The position numbers were made by a program, and so were the translations under genes. This document shows positions 1 through 10,159 of a stretch of DNA of 64,000 bases, in pieces. Positions within the stretch are counted from its first letter, which is position 1; each line of letters starts with the position of its first letter. The DNA is from Apostichopus japonicus (lineage: Eukaryota; Echinodermata; Holothuroidea; Aspidochirotida; Stichopodidae): NCBI RefSeq assembly GCF_037975245.1, contig NC_092574.1, positions 5,138,713 to 5,202,712 of the forward strand. The letters are read 5' to 3'. The notes under the pieces were generated by a model, which saw only the letters and a program-made list of their open reading frames with translations, was not told the origin of the DNA and did not search any database.

Positions 1-331
1 ACAACCTGTTTGCATTTACAATGATGATGTAAGCCTGACGTTCATCGTCGTCTGTTACTCTCATGGCTTCTCTCTCCGCTTCCGCGAAGAACTCTTCTGC
101 TTTCTGAGAGTTACTTTGCACCCCTTCAAAGTTAGAGACCTCTAGATATCCTCTGAATAGCAGCATATCACAGGCTGTCTCCGTCCATTCTATCTCATTT
201 CTGGTTTCCAAATCACTATCGAGTTTGTTTGCTATACCCTTTAAATCTAACATAATGTTCTGATCAAGTTTCCAATTGAAATGGCAAGGAACCTCCTTCC
301 ACCAATCTGGTATAGAATGACAACCGGCCAT
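1..331 (-). CDS. IFIT-like TPR protein, copy 1 (5' part only, cut by window edge)
   Basis: The first 110 codons of an IFIT-like (interferon-induced protein with tetratricopeptide repeats) gene read on the minus strand from an ATG at 331 and run off the window at base 1 without a stop. The protein opens MAGCHSIPDWW and carries the CHFNW motif (residues 16-20), the counterpart of CHFTW in vertebrate IFITs. It ends in the IIIVNANRL segment shared with the full copies at 8.1, 38.7 and 62.2 kb. The start is chosen because MAGCHS is conserved in all five copies and lies 8 nt behind a good splice acceptor (TTCTTCTATAG). The family binds non-self or 5'-modified RNA in vertebrates; that role here is inference. 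The rest lies outside the window, so intactness cannot be judged. Confidence 0.8.
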   Translation of the reverse strand, partial: MAGCHSIPDWWKEVPCHFNWKLDQNIMLDLKGIANKLDSDLETRNEIEWTETACDMLLFRGYLEVSNFEGVQSNSQKAEEFFAEAEREAMRVTDDDERQAYIIIVNANRL

Positions 332-720
332 TGTAGAATCTATAGAAGAACAATATGATAAACAATACACTGGCATATTTTATGTAAACAAACTTGTGAG
401 GTCCTTGCGATTATGAATGAAAGCATATATCTTATCGGTTTATCTACTGAGCATGAATTTATAACAGAGATATGCAGTGGCGAAGCTAGAGATAGGGGAG
501 TGTGCATGGTAGAGTCCTTCATAGAATTTTAGGGGACGACAAAATTCAGTGGCAAAGGAAACATAAGTAGCTATGATATATGCTTTACGATATATGCTAC
601 TTGTTCTTTTAGCACGTCGTGATCTGCTTTTTCTCAGGTTTGCCTCATTAGCCATACTAATCATAATTGAGATTTCTTAGAGAAGTTAACTTTGATTCAG
701 TATGGCACTGGAATGTCGTC
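332..720 (-). promoter_or_regulatory. 5' flank of IFIT-like copy 1 (type I flank, with splice acceptor)
   Basis: The sequence just upstream of the copy 1 ATG contains a pyrimidine-rich acceptor ending in AG (AG at 340-341 on the minus strand), which suggests a non-coding first exon further upstream. The segment is almost identical to 63599-64000 upstream of copy 5, with roughly 15 differences in about 390 bases by eye. It is recognisably related to 9480-9840 upstream of copy 2. No TATA box can be assigned with confidence. Confidence 0.45.
551..562. promoter_or_regulatory. Possible ISRE/IRF-like site
   Basis: GGCAAAGGAAAC differs at one base from the GGAAANNGAAAC form of the interferon-stimulated response element. 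It lies about 220 bp upstream of the copy 1 ATG and recurs unchanged upstream of copy 5. A GAAANNGAAA match sits at a similar distance upstream of copy 2. Short A-rich motifs occur by chance, so this is only a candidate. Confidence 0.2.
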
Positions 721-1850
721 TTCAACATAAAACAAATTTCCGTTTGAGTCATTGTGATATGAGATACCTGGGTATACCTACTCACAAATACTATCTTGTA
801 ATTGTAAATATGTTACATCTTTAATATATTAAGTTCCGTAGCCACTAGGATCATGGAAACACATGCATTATTCCCTCCCTTTCCCGCAAAGTTGCATGAA
901 ATGATGAATTATAGCATCATTTTACATCTAAACCTTCTTACCAAATACAATGATTCTGAAAGTGGAAGGGACAAGTACGGACGTCAGTACATTTATAATC
1001 ACTCTTCCTTAAGCTTGAATACGTAATGGAAGGTAGTGTCCATATGGTGTCATGAAAAGTCATGTAAATACAAGCGTTAAGTAAACTTAAATTGCCTGAC
1101 TGGGAATGGCAACATTTTGCATAATTTTGATCCCCTTACCGTAATCAATGTTCACAAAAGGGAGGGGAAGCCCTCCTCTTAGACAACATTTTATATTTTT
1201 GTTCTCATTTATAATTATCTTTAATTTTTATACTGAAATAATGGAATGAATTATGTGACACAAAAATAACCAGTCAGCAAACCTGTTGTGTGTTTTCAAT
1301 GATGCTACATGAATAATCTTATATGAATGTGACACACTAGGCTGTAGCGTTATATAGTCAGGATGACCAACATACTTCAATCCAAGTAGCACATCAAAAG
1401 CATTGACATACGACAAACAATATTCACATTGGCAACTGGTGACCGAGATTGATCTCTACCAAATGCACCAGGCTTCTCCTACTCAAAGTGGTACACCTCC
1501 AAGAGGTACATTTAGCAGGCGCCTGGCTGATTTTACCCCCTGGTCCCCAAGATTTTGATTTTGATTTGCCTCTAAAACACCTAGGCGACAAACTAGGCGT
1601 AAGTTATTTTCGTAAACGGCGTCTGGTCAATTCCCAACGTTACTACATCCAAACCTGAAGTTTTAATTTGGCCCTGAATTTCGAAATACGACGGAAAACT
1701 TCAACAACGGAGGCAAAGAAATCATACTAATTACTCAAAATGATATGATCCTCTCCCGTTTTTTGTGTTTCATTCCCATTCTCTCTCCGTGTATCTCATT
1801 GTGACCGCCCCCTGGCTACGCGCTTGGATATCCCTATCCAAACACATATA
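721..1850. other. Intergenic; no gene seen
   Basis: No coding sequence is recognised. The stretch 1170-1270 resembles the distal 5' flanks of the IFIT-like copies at 10040-10150, 23060-23170 and 40200-40320. A fragment at about 1800-1830 (the CCCCTGGCTACGCGC motif) is shared with block C at 24.9 and 41.4 kb and looks transposon-derived. Confidence 0.5.
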
Positions 1851-2802
1851 TAACACTTTTCTATGTTGGCATCGTTCAAATTAATCAATACCCTCCGAAA
1901 TTGTTAAATACATGCAGAGTGAACTGTACTTTTGAGTCTAAGTTGCTGATCTCATTCTTACAGCAGGGATATCATAGAACACGTACATAAATAACTAAAT
2001 CAAAAATGTTAAAAACTAACCTTACCTCTTTGTGATAGTCTTGGTCTCGCCGATTTTGACTTGCTTCTAATTGATCTTGCTAAATCGGAGTTGCTTTTAA
2101 ATTATCCACTTGCTATAAATACAACAACTAGCTATTCTAAATCACTAAAATGTTTCGTAATAATAGGTTAATTCCAGTCAAAGAAAAAAATACCGACCTT
2201 TAAACTGCGCAGATATCTGTAAGATTATAGTTGACCTATTCATATCTATACTGCCTTGTCTGTCACGTCTACTTAGAAGGTCGTTCTTCACAGCACCTTC
2301 TCTTTTAAATATCATAGCACACGCACAAAAGTCATTACACTGGCAAATGCATACAGGTAAACTGATCGAAAAGATCATCTCAACGTACCATCTCAAAGGG
2401 GAAATCTCAAAGGGGGAGAAGAGACTCCCCTAAGACCCCCTCCCCAGGCCGGCTCCCCTCCCTAAACTTCGCAAGATAATTACATTTCAGTTCGCTAACT
2501 TGAAGATCTCGGCATTGCCATCACCACATATTTCATTTAATATATCAGGGAGATAACATTCTATATAGCTAAGGATATAATGTGTCTCTTTGAAATATAG
2601 AAGAATTTGATGTTGTAAGGGAAAACCAGTGAAACAAGTAAAACAGAGAATGTTAAATCTCTATCGTATAAGGATATAGCTACAGTAACATAAAAATATA
2701 ATGTATTGTGATGTTAGTCCCTCCGTCTGTGAATATATAAATTAAGATATTTTTTCTTTTTTCTTTTTTTCTATTTTTCTATTTTGGTTTCTATAAGAAG
2801 TG

Positions 2803-4104
2803 GAGACTGTCACCGTGACGACGCTCAATGATGCTGAACAAGATAGCCGGAGGACTTAACGCGTTTATTTGCACGCGCCATTCAGGTAGATACAATTTCA
2901 ACCACTTGCGCCAGAATTGGTCAGCCGGGTGCTGGACATGCCTCCAGGGGCGACGGAAATGGTCAACACTTTCAAACTTGCCCGGAGGAATGCTAGGACC
3001 ATTTCTCAATAACAACAAATGGGTGGGAGTAATAGGCGTAGGGTCACGTGGGTCGTCCCTGAGTTTTGTCAACGAACGACCATTAACAATGCTTTCCACT
3101 TCGCAAACAAAGTCCCCAAAATCTCATCTGTAAGTCTCACAGTACTAGGGAGGATAGCAGCCATGACTCTTTTAATTACACCCGCCATATGCGTTCACAG
3201 CCCCCCCCCCCCTATAAGAGAAGCAGTTGAGGGAATAAAACGCCAATCAACATTCTCTTTTACTGCATATGCGTGAATTTCCTTATGGGAGATGTCTCTC
3301 ATGGCCCGTCTCAACTCCGCCTCACCCGACAAAATGACTGCCTTTATTTGAAAATAAGGTTTCTGGACACCATCTTCGTGCCACAAATCGCATGAATACA
3401 TTCAAGAAGGACTCAGTAACTAATAAGTCCAACTTCTCTATATGGACAGCCCTGACTGTTAAACAAGTGAACAAACAGCCATAACGTTTGACTTCGGAAC
3501 GGCCGAATTTAACGTAATACAACCCAAACACATCAATGCCGAGTCGTGAGATAATTTCAAATTTTATATCTACTTCGACTATTCAGACTGATGTTTCTCG
3601 TTTGTGGGAACAAAATTATTTGGAAGGGCCTCCGACCTGTCCCTCCAAGGAATGGGAAGTTCGACAGGACCACGTGAGCAAATAAACGGGTTAAAACCCC
3701 GACCTCTTTTGTTCAGGATCATTGAGCGTCGTCTCGGTGACAGTGTAAAAATCGTTGCCGGGCAAAACTAACCGCACGACAAACTGCGATATACATGGGC
3801 TTACAGTGGTTTACTGCGCCTTTCTGGGGTTAACGGCGGCTTTAAACTACTTAGGATTTTTGCAATGAGACCACATACGACGCCACTCTGAACCAGGAGA
3901 GGAATGAAGCATTTGTAACATATATATTACGTAAGTACGCATCGATTACGTAAGTATGCAAAGCAAGGAGGCGGGTATAAAAGGTCACACCCTTAAAACC
4001 ATTGGACGAGGGCAGCATTGACCTTTGCCCAACCTCGACCAAGCGGAAATTTCCCTTTAACCACGCTATGGAAAATAATACACGTCGGCAACGATGACAG
4101 AGAC
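2803..4104 (-). mobile_element. BEL/Pao LTR retrotransposon remnant with target-site duplication
   Basis: An element of 1292 bp (2808-4099) starts TGTCACCG and ends GATGACA, the TG...CA ends of LTRs. It is flanked by the direct repeat GAGAC (2803-2807 and 4100-4104). The uninterrupted homologous site is present in block A at about 32890 (GGAGACAGTCTT). A minus-strand integrase remnant of BEL/Pao type lies inside. The element is heavily deleted and has no gag, protease, RT or RNase H. An internal inverted LTR junction at 3742-3744 shows it is also rearranged. Confidence 0.8.
2860..3540 (-). pseudogene. BEL/Pao pol, integrase fragment
   Basis: Minus-strand frames give pieces typical of the BEL/Pao integrase core and its C-terminal part. 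From 3531 down these are YYVKFGRSEVKRYGCLFTC, then TVRAVHIE, then RRWCPETLFSNKGSHFVG. From 3099 down they are NGRSLTKLRDDPRDPTPITP and HLLLLRNGPSIPPGKF. The pieces are in different frames with a gap around 3100-3320. The catalytic-core Asp of the D-N-G type motif appears as SNKG, so the enzyme is dead. The right side continues only a short way before LTR-like sequence. Confidence 0.8.
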
Positions 4105-4984
4105 AGTCTTTATATATAATAGGTAGAGAATTTACATATTACTGAAAGACTATAACAGTGGTTAGTTTAGTCTTCAGCAGATCTTCCACACATATCAGCC
4201 TTCTGAACACCCCACCCCCACCTCACCCTCCCTGCCCCAGTTATCAATCAAGAGCAAAACATGAAATTGTGTTATATCAATAACATAAATAATTTTCACA
4301 GAAATTGTTGGATTTCATCATTTCTGAACATTTCTGGATATATGAAGTTAAATGTCATGCATGTTGTTACTGTCTGTTAATGTCTATTACTCCATAAAAC
4401 TATGATTGAAGATCAACACAGCCAGTTTGGCATGAGCAGAGGATCTCTGTAGTAATATGCCTACATACATGTAACATACTAGACAGCCAAATATCTCTAT
4501 ATATTAAATATATATGTAAGGGTAATACGTCACTGACTTATACATACATTTTATAGCTATGACATTCACAACGAGACACTTACATTGTGAGCTGACAGCA
4601 CCCTAGGTCAATCGTTGAACTGAATTTCGACAACGGGAGTTTCCAGCTTTGTTAAAATAGGAGAGCTTCAAACAACGCATGAATTGCACGGTTTACTGAG
4701 CTTAAGTTATTTCTCCACCGTTAAACAAACTATTTAATCTATTTAAAGTCATCACATCAAGTATGACAATGGATTTTAATCTTTACCTTTGTTTTATTTG
4801 ATAATTGGTAAATATAGGTTTGAACGGAATGTTACTATGTGAACAAACACGATATTACGATGTATTCAGAATTTCTTATCTTTTCATCTGTCGAAAATAG
4901 AGTGTTGTGCCCATCGCAACATACAAGGACTCAATCATTGTTGGAATAAGTCAATTAGGTCACTCATTGAGTCCAGTTTTGTCT

Positions 4985-5200
4985 GCCTTGACTCGAGTTA
5001 GAACAAAAGTGACAAGACTTTACCGCGACTCAAAACGAAACTGGCATGATTTGACTCTGGTTTGACCATGGCACTTGACCGAAGTAAGACAAAGACTGGA
5101 GTCACAGCAATAAGGGACTCGAGTCAACGGAAGAGACTCGAGTCACATGTAGCAATAAGGACTCGCGTCAATGGAAGAGACTCGAGTATCCTTTGAAGAG
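4985..5200. repeat. GACTCGAGTC palindromic repeat cluster
   Basis: Degenerate repeats of about 45 bp each contain GACTCGAGTC (a perfect palindrome with a CTCGAG core) together with GGAAGAGACTCGAGTC and CAATAAGG spacers. The same cluster is at 12890-13140 in the other long block A copy. Confidence 0.65.
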
Positions 5201-5874
5201 AACAAGAGAAGCCTTTGACGCTATACGTACTCAACGGAAAATGTTATTAATTATACGTTCAATACGAAGTGATTTATGTTTTCTTACCCTAAACAGGTGA
5301 GGGTAAAATGCCTAAAGTAGCCATTTTGCAATATGCACATGCATGAAGACATCTAAATTACCCCATTTTACTTTCAAAATTTCAAAATAAATGTTAAGTG
5401 TTTCCTACATTTTCTCAAAATCAGTAAATCAAGTCTGCTAACCGTTTGTTCTATTTCCACAATCGTGAACTTTTTCTGTGAAATTGTTAAGTACATTATC
5501 AAAAGCACAAGTCTGTTAATGTTTCTTATTGAATCGACAGTTGGATTTCATGCATGTAAAAATTGCCCATACATACTTATGCAATGTATTATTGCATATT
5601 TTAGTGTGAACTAAAGTTCGAGAAGCTATTTAAAGATTATATTTTCACAAAATTAATTTATTTTTATTCTAGCCAGTGATAGTTTTACTATTTTCTACAT
5701 TTTCACGCCGGATGACCTCTTAGTGTGATTGTTGAAATACATCAGAGTCTGTTGTTCTGCTTAGTTGGTTTCAATGATAATCGTAAGTAAGTAAAAGAAG
5801 CCTATTGTTTTTTGGAGGTAAAGGTCATCATTAGGATATTATTACTGTATATTTAATCTTTACGTATATACTGT

Positions 5875-6005
5875 ATTACATATATTTGTACATTTTTCTT
5901 TTCTCCAAGGGAGTCTCCTACCTTGTTAAGTCTTTTTCAGACTTTATAGGAGATTTCCTTTCCCATTGTACACAATTGGCGATAAAATAAATAAATAAAT
6001 AAATA
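5875..6005 (+). repeat. LINE-like 3' end with AAAT tail
   Basis: A segment with AGTCTTTTTCAGACTTTATA is followed by TTGTACACAATTGGCGATAA and then five to six AAAT units ending near 6005. A unique 3' sequence running into a short tandem tail is typical of truncated non-LTR elements. No coding part is seen next to it, so the assignment is tentative. Confidence 0.3.
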
Positions 6006-6229
6006 GGAGGCTGTTGGCAATGAGAATTTACCTTATGGGCTTCCGTAGAATCAAATAACATTTCACGAACGAAGTCTAATAAGCTTCAGCACTTCGATAA
6101 GGTGCCTACTTTAGCTAATCATTTTTCAGTTACACTGAAAAGAAGTTGCTCGCCAAATCAATTAATACAATTCCATATCAAAGTCAATTTTCCATGGGCC
6201 ATATAAATCGTTACAGTAACGTTTTATCT

Positions 6230-6640
6230 AGGTGCATTTCAGGCTATTAATAAAACTATTAATATGAATGACTTTTAGTCCCCCATCTTTCAATTGATAA
6301 ATAATTAAAGGCCTCTTCATTTTATCAGGAATACCTCCCCAAAGTAAATCGGAAGTAATGCTATCGAGCTCTTTAATAATCTATATGGATGGTTTGGCAA
6401 AACCAAGAAAGGGAGAACATATTGGGAAAGAGCAAACGTTTAGACTATGATATTTCGACCAATCGGGGTCAGGTCTCTACCAGACTAAAACCGGGGGCAG
6501 TATTTCAGTCTTGACAGTGTAGGTTGGTAGTTCAAACGAAAAAGGTTGTCTCTATGTTGTGTAAAAGAAATTCCCAACATATTTACAGGACCAAGTGTAC
6601 AAAGCTAGATCATTAATACACATAGGGGATTATTACTATG
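6230..6640 (-). pseudogene. L1/Tx1-like LINE ORF2 fragment (C-terminal RT region)
   Basis: Read on the minus strand in broken frames, this stretch gives pieces such as GRDLTPIGRNIIVKTFALSQ and LPNHPYRLLK. These match the region after the RT fingers and palm in L1/Tx1-type ORF2 (the W..RDLT..GR..IVK..ALS pattern followed by an F.WGG.PDK.KR-type box). Stops and frameshifts are many. It resembles the fragment at 6880-7840, so two related insertions or one broken element are possible. Confidence 0.55.
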
Positions 6641-6879
6641 CGGACTCAAGTGCATCATATTACACTAAGAAATATTGATAGCAAGCACAGAGGCTGATCA
6701 AAAATCATCATGAACACTAAGGGTGTCCGCTAAGGAATCTCTACTGCCAAATAAACAAATCAGTAAACAAATAAATAAGATAAGTTTCACCGCTTTTATT
6801 GTCCAATTGATCTTTTGTAAAAACCGTGGCCATATATACTTTTATTTAGTGAACGTAAACAGAGATATCTTAACAAACA

Positions 6880-7840
6880 AACGAAGAAACAATATGACAT
6901 TGCCAAAATAAATGGTCTAACGTCTCATCCTCTCTTTTGCAAAAGTACATAAAGAGCTCTCAATTATGTTCAGAAGAAATAAGAGTCTATTCGTCCCTAC
7001 TATCCGGTGAATAAAATGAAATTAAACATAATGAACTTTTGCTTCCCAAACCGAATACCATCATTTGAAAATTGATAAGTTGAGGACCACACTTTGTCGT
7101 CAAAATGAAAGGAAGCGTTCCATGTTGCAACTGCTTTTGGATTGCTCTAAAATTGCAAATATAAATAATGTGAAACACATTTATGCCTTCACGGCTGATA
7201 GGGTTTACACTAATATGACGGTTAAATTTATCCTGCTTATTTCCCCAGATAAACATAAAAATACTCCTATTAAAGTTACGAACAAAATAATCGGGAGGGC
7301 TTGGGAGAACCAAAAGAAAAACCAGAAAACAAATTTTGAGAGGGCAATAGTGTTTACGATGACGCTTTGACCAACAAATGTGAGGTCCCTAGTGGGCCAC
7401 AAATTAAGCACCCGCTTAAGGCGAGAAAGCTTGGGAGAAATGGTCTTCGCGATTAGTTGTGAAAGAAACTCCTAACATGTTGAGAGCCACGGGACCAGGT
7501 AACTATATAATCGTCGACGAAGGCGGGATCACTATCAACATATGGGTCTTACTTATTGGGAAAAGAGTTGATTTATCATAATCAACTTCATATATGAGAT
7601 ATTATGAAATTCCTCAAGAATATGATACTCCTATTAAAGTTACGAACAAAATTTCTATATATAAAGAGAGTGGTATCATCAGTGCACTGCAAAAGTTTAA
7701 CCTCAGAATTAGAGATACTGATACCCGAACACTATTGTTATGGAGGAGGGTCTGCGCAAAGACCTCCGGGCAGACCAGAAAAGGATAGGGACTGAGTGGA
7801 CATCCCCGTCTCACCCCTCTTCCCAAATTAAAGTTACCAG
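6880..7840 (-). pseudogene. L1/Tx1-like LINE ORF2 fragment (RT and thumb)
   Basis: On the minus strand, from 7826 down, one frame reads RGVRRGCPLSPYPFLVC, the RT box with the GCPLSP motif, and a degenerate ADD-type box follows nearby. From 7411 down comes LNLWPTRDLTFVGQSVIVN and then IALSKFVF. From 7313 down come LPSPPDYFVRNFNRSIFMFI, WGNKQDKFNR and ISREGINVFHI. This order is that of L1/Tx1-clade ORF2. Frameshifts separate the pieces. Fragments of the same element recur at about 20520-20720 and 37785-38010 in the 3' flanks of IFIT-like copies 3 and 4. Confidence 0.7.
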
Positions 7841-8069
7841 AAGAATAACCATGATTGTAAACACAGCTGGCACTGTTTTGATGAAATGTTTTTTTTTTCA
7901 GTCGGGGATCTTAGAATGAAAACACGATGACATAAAAAACAGAAATTGAATGGACGTCACCATTGGTATGTGGATTATTTCAAAAGTCAGTGATATTGTC
8001 CGATGTGAGTATAGAGCATACGGTGTAGTTAAGAATATTCTCCAAGTACTTAGGTCACTCAATCGATAC
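7841..8069 (-). other. 3' flank of IFIT-like copy 2
   Basis: The last 90 bases before the stop (CAGTGATATTGTCCGATG onward) are shared with the flanks at 21460-21549, 38610-38699 and 62105-62173, so this is the conserved proximal 3' UTR. No AATAAA is obvious on the minus strand close to the stop. Confidence 0.5.
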
Positions 8070-9479
8070 CTAATCATTCAACCCAATCTCTGCTACCCTG
8101 CTACGAAGGTTCTGTGCCATGATACCGCCATCGTCTAGTGTTTCATAATATTGTTGTAAATATCCTTTGGCCTTCCTTGCAAATTTAGCAGTTTGACCAC
8201 AAGCAGATATATCTTCATTTTGCGTTATTTCAAGTGCTGTCTCTATCACATCTTCATATGCCTTTGCGACATTTTCATTTACTTGTTTTCTATTAGCAAT
8301 AAAGAAGCTACCAGCGCGTCGAAATTGAACTTCGATCAAATAATACGGAGAGCCTTTGTTCTCCTCAATCATACTGTTGAACATTGCATGTGCTTTCTCA
8401 TTACGTCGCGCCTTACACAACGCAATCGCTTTATTTAATTTACCTTGAAAGTGAGAAGGTTCTAGTTCAAGACATTTATCAATATATTTCATTTCCAATC
8501 TTTTATATTCCTTCTTATCATTCCAGTCTCTGGCATCGGCTGCTAAATATCGGTACACAATCGATAACTGTAGAAACAACTCGGAACGGGGATGCTGGAG
8601 CTTTTCTCCTCTACCAAAAACTTTAATGGCTGTTTCATAATCACACAGGACACGATAAAAGCGACCTTTCTTTACGATAAGTTCACATGTATTTGCGTCA
8701 AGGTTGGCCATGATATCTTTGCCCTCATCGACTCGATCTAGGATTCTCAGCAAAACCTTTGCTAGGTCACATTGTGCCGACTTGTTTCTTGGTTCCAATT
8801 CAATCGCTTTCTCGTAGCACTGAATCTCATCATGGATGCCATCATACGGTTCACTGAAGTTGTTCGACCACAGACGAGCCTGTCGACCAATAACTGCACC
8901 AAGAGACTGATACCACGAAGATTTAGTCTTGATGGTCTTTAGTGCCTGCTGATATCTTTGTTCGGCTTCCTTGTATTTATTCGTTCCAAGTCTTGTTAAA
9001 GCGAAAGCAGCAGTGGCGTCTATGAAGGCTTGAAGTCTGTCTTGAGAGAGCTTATCTCGATGTCTATTCCAGCTTTGATCTAGTTCTGCGAGAAGCCTTA
9101 ATCGTCTGTCATCATTCTGGTTTCCCTCGTGGATAGTTTCCAGAACCCACAACCTGTTTGCAGTTACAATGATGATGTACGCCTGACGTTCATCGTCATC
9201 TGTTACTTTCATGGCTTCTCTCTCCGCTTCCACGAAGAATTCTTCTGCTGTCTGAGAGTTACTTTGCACCCCTTCATAGATAGAGACCTCTAGATAACCT
9301 CTGAAAAGCAGCATATCACAGGCTGTCTCCGTCCATTCTATATCATTTCTGGTTTCCAGTTTATTATCGAGGTTGTTTGCTATACCCTTAAAGTGTGTGA
9401 GATTATTCTGATCAAGTTTCCAATTGAAATGGCAAGGAACCTTCTTCCACCAATCGGATATAGAATGACAACCGGCCAT
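8070..9479 (-). CDS. IFIT-like tetratricopeptide protein, copy 2 (intact, 469 aa)
   Basis: A single uninterrupted frame of 469 codons ends in TAG at 8070. Length and layout match vertebrate IFITs (about 470-490 aa, one main coding exon). Visible landmarks are CHFNW at 16-20, an amphipathic EEFFVEAEREAM segment near 79-90, a TPR-like AEQRYQQALKTI at 172-183, CYEKAIELEP at 221-230 (a classic TPR helix B), KGRFYR at 271-276 followed by another repeat, YIDKCLELEP at 332-341, and a helical C-terminus ending GLND. It has no signal peptide or membrane segment, so it is probably cytosolic. The frame stays open upstream to 9512, but MAGCHS (9479) is taken as the start because it is conserved and follows the splice acceptor. 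By family it is a candidate RNA-binding antiviral effector; the ligand is unknown. Compared with copies 3-5 it differs most around residues 65-77, 203-208 and 276-292. Confidence 0.85.
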   Translation of the reverse strand: MAGCHSISDWWKKVPCHFNWKLDQNNLTHFKGIANNLDNKLETRNDIEWTETACDMLLFRGYLEVSIYEGVQSNSQTAEEFFVEAEREAMKVTDDDERQAYIIIVTANRLWVLETIHEGNQNDDRRLRLLAELDQSWNRHRDKLSQDRLQAFIDATAAFALTRLGTNKYKEAEQRYQQALKTIKTKSSWYQSLGAVIGRQARLWSNNFSEPYDGIHDEIQCYEKAIELEPRNKSAQCDLAKVLLRILDRVDEGKDIMANLDANTCELIVKKGRFYRVLCDYETAIKVFGRGEKLQHPRSELFLQLSIVYRYLAADARDWNDKKEYKRLEMKYIDKCLELEPSHFQGKLNKAIALCKARRNEKAHAMFNSMIEENKGSPYYLIEVQFRRAGSFFIANRKQVNENVAKAYEDVIETALEITQNEDISACGQTAKFARKAKGYLQQYYETLDDGGIMAQNLRSRVAEIGLND

Positions 9480-10155
9480 TGTAGAATCTATAGAAGAACA
9501 ACGTGAATACATTGACGTATTTTAAGCAGATCTTATGTAAACACACTTGTGAAGTCCTTGCGATGATAAAAAATAGCATATATTTTAGTGATTTATCTAA
9601 TAAGCATAAATGTATAACAGAGTTATGCAGAGGTTTTGCAAGATAATGAGAGGGGAGTGGTGGGGGTTGGGGGTGGCTGGGGTGTGTACAGGGACAGAGT
9701 GCTTCACAGAAATTTGTGGGGACGACAAAACCAATTGGAAAAGGAAAAATAAGGATGAAATAGAATATTGGATATTATTATTATAGCACGCCGTGATCTG
9801 CTTCTCCTCAGGTTGTCCTCATTATAGCCATACTAAACTAGAATTCGTTACAGAATTTAAAGCCTATATATGGTGCCAGGAAAAGTAATACGTCAGTACA
9901 TGATTTAAATTAACTTCAATTCCTCTTCATCCTAAAATGGGAACATAAATATTTGAACCCTGCCCTCACACCAAGAAGGCTGGCAATGCGTTGGTGCTAC
10001 TGCAGTACCTGATGATGTGCAATGTGTTAGGATTTTACACATGAAGAATGTAAGATAATTGGCTATGGACAAAATACTATATTATTTGTTTGATATTTTT
10101 CCATTTTTCGTATTTATTTATGATAATTTGTTGATATTAATACTAAAATAATTGG
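9480..10155 (-). promoter_or_regulatory. 5' flank of IFIT-like copy 2 (type I)
   Basis: It has the same splice acceptor (TTCTTCTATAG) 8 nt before the ATG, and the same proximal segment as copies 1 and 5 up to about 9840. A distal segment at 10040-10150 is what lies directly next to the start in copies 3 and 4. Confidence 0.45.
9737..9749. promoter_or_regulatory. Possible ISRE/IRF-like site
   Basis: GGAAAAGGAAAAA contains GAAANNGAAA (9738-9747), the core spacing of an IRF/ISRE element, about 260 bp upstream of the copy 2 ATG and at the place homologous to 551-562. This is motif evidence only. Confidence 0.2.
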
Positions 10156-10159
10156 TTAC

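Larger units (their letters stand above)
1850..5800. repeat. Shared block A, copy 1
   Basis: This long non-coding segment is repeated at 10160-13650, in part at 15335-16060 and 31385-33800, and at 42380-43590. Landmarks include a run around AAGTCGGAGTTGC, the CCCTCCGTCTGTGAA motif, the TCTGTTAATGT segment, and the GACTCGAGTC repeat cluster near its right end. Here the block is interrupted by a BEL/Pao insertion at 2808-4099. No open frame is conserved between block copies, so it is treated as duplicated intergenic DNA, probably an old transposon or the ancestral spacer of the IFIT-like array. Confidence 0.65.

Noticed and set aside
340..522. 60-codon frame upstream of copy 1, repeated at 63607-63792
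   Set aside because: It is conserved only because the flanks are recent duplicates. It overlaps the acceptor region and is not open in copy 2.
1449..1658. 69-codon plus-strand frame
   Set aside because: No homologue in the other flanks, no motif, no splice context.
8193..8626. Open frames on the plus strand inside the IFIT-like copies (also near 21673-22156, 39014-39307, 62503-62694)
   Set aside because: They are antisense shadows. They recur only because the coding strand is conserved, and they carry no family motif.
9480..9512. In-frame upstream Met codons before MAGCHS in the IFIT-like genes (also 40148 and 63646)
   Set aside because: The extra residues differ between copies and lie across the conserved splice acceptor, so MAGCHS is the better start.
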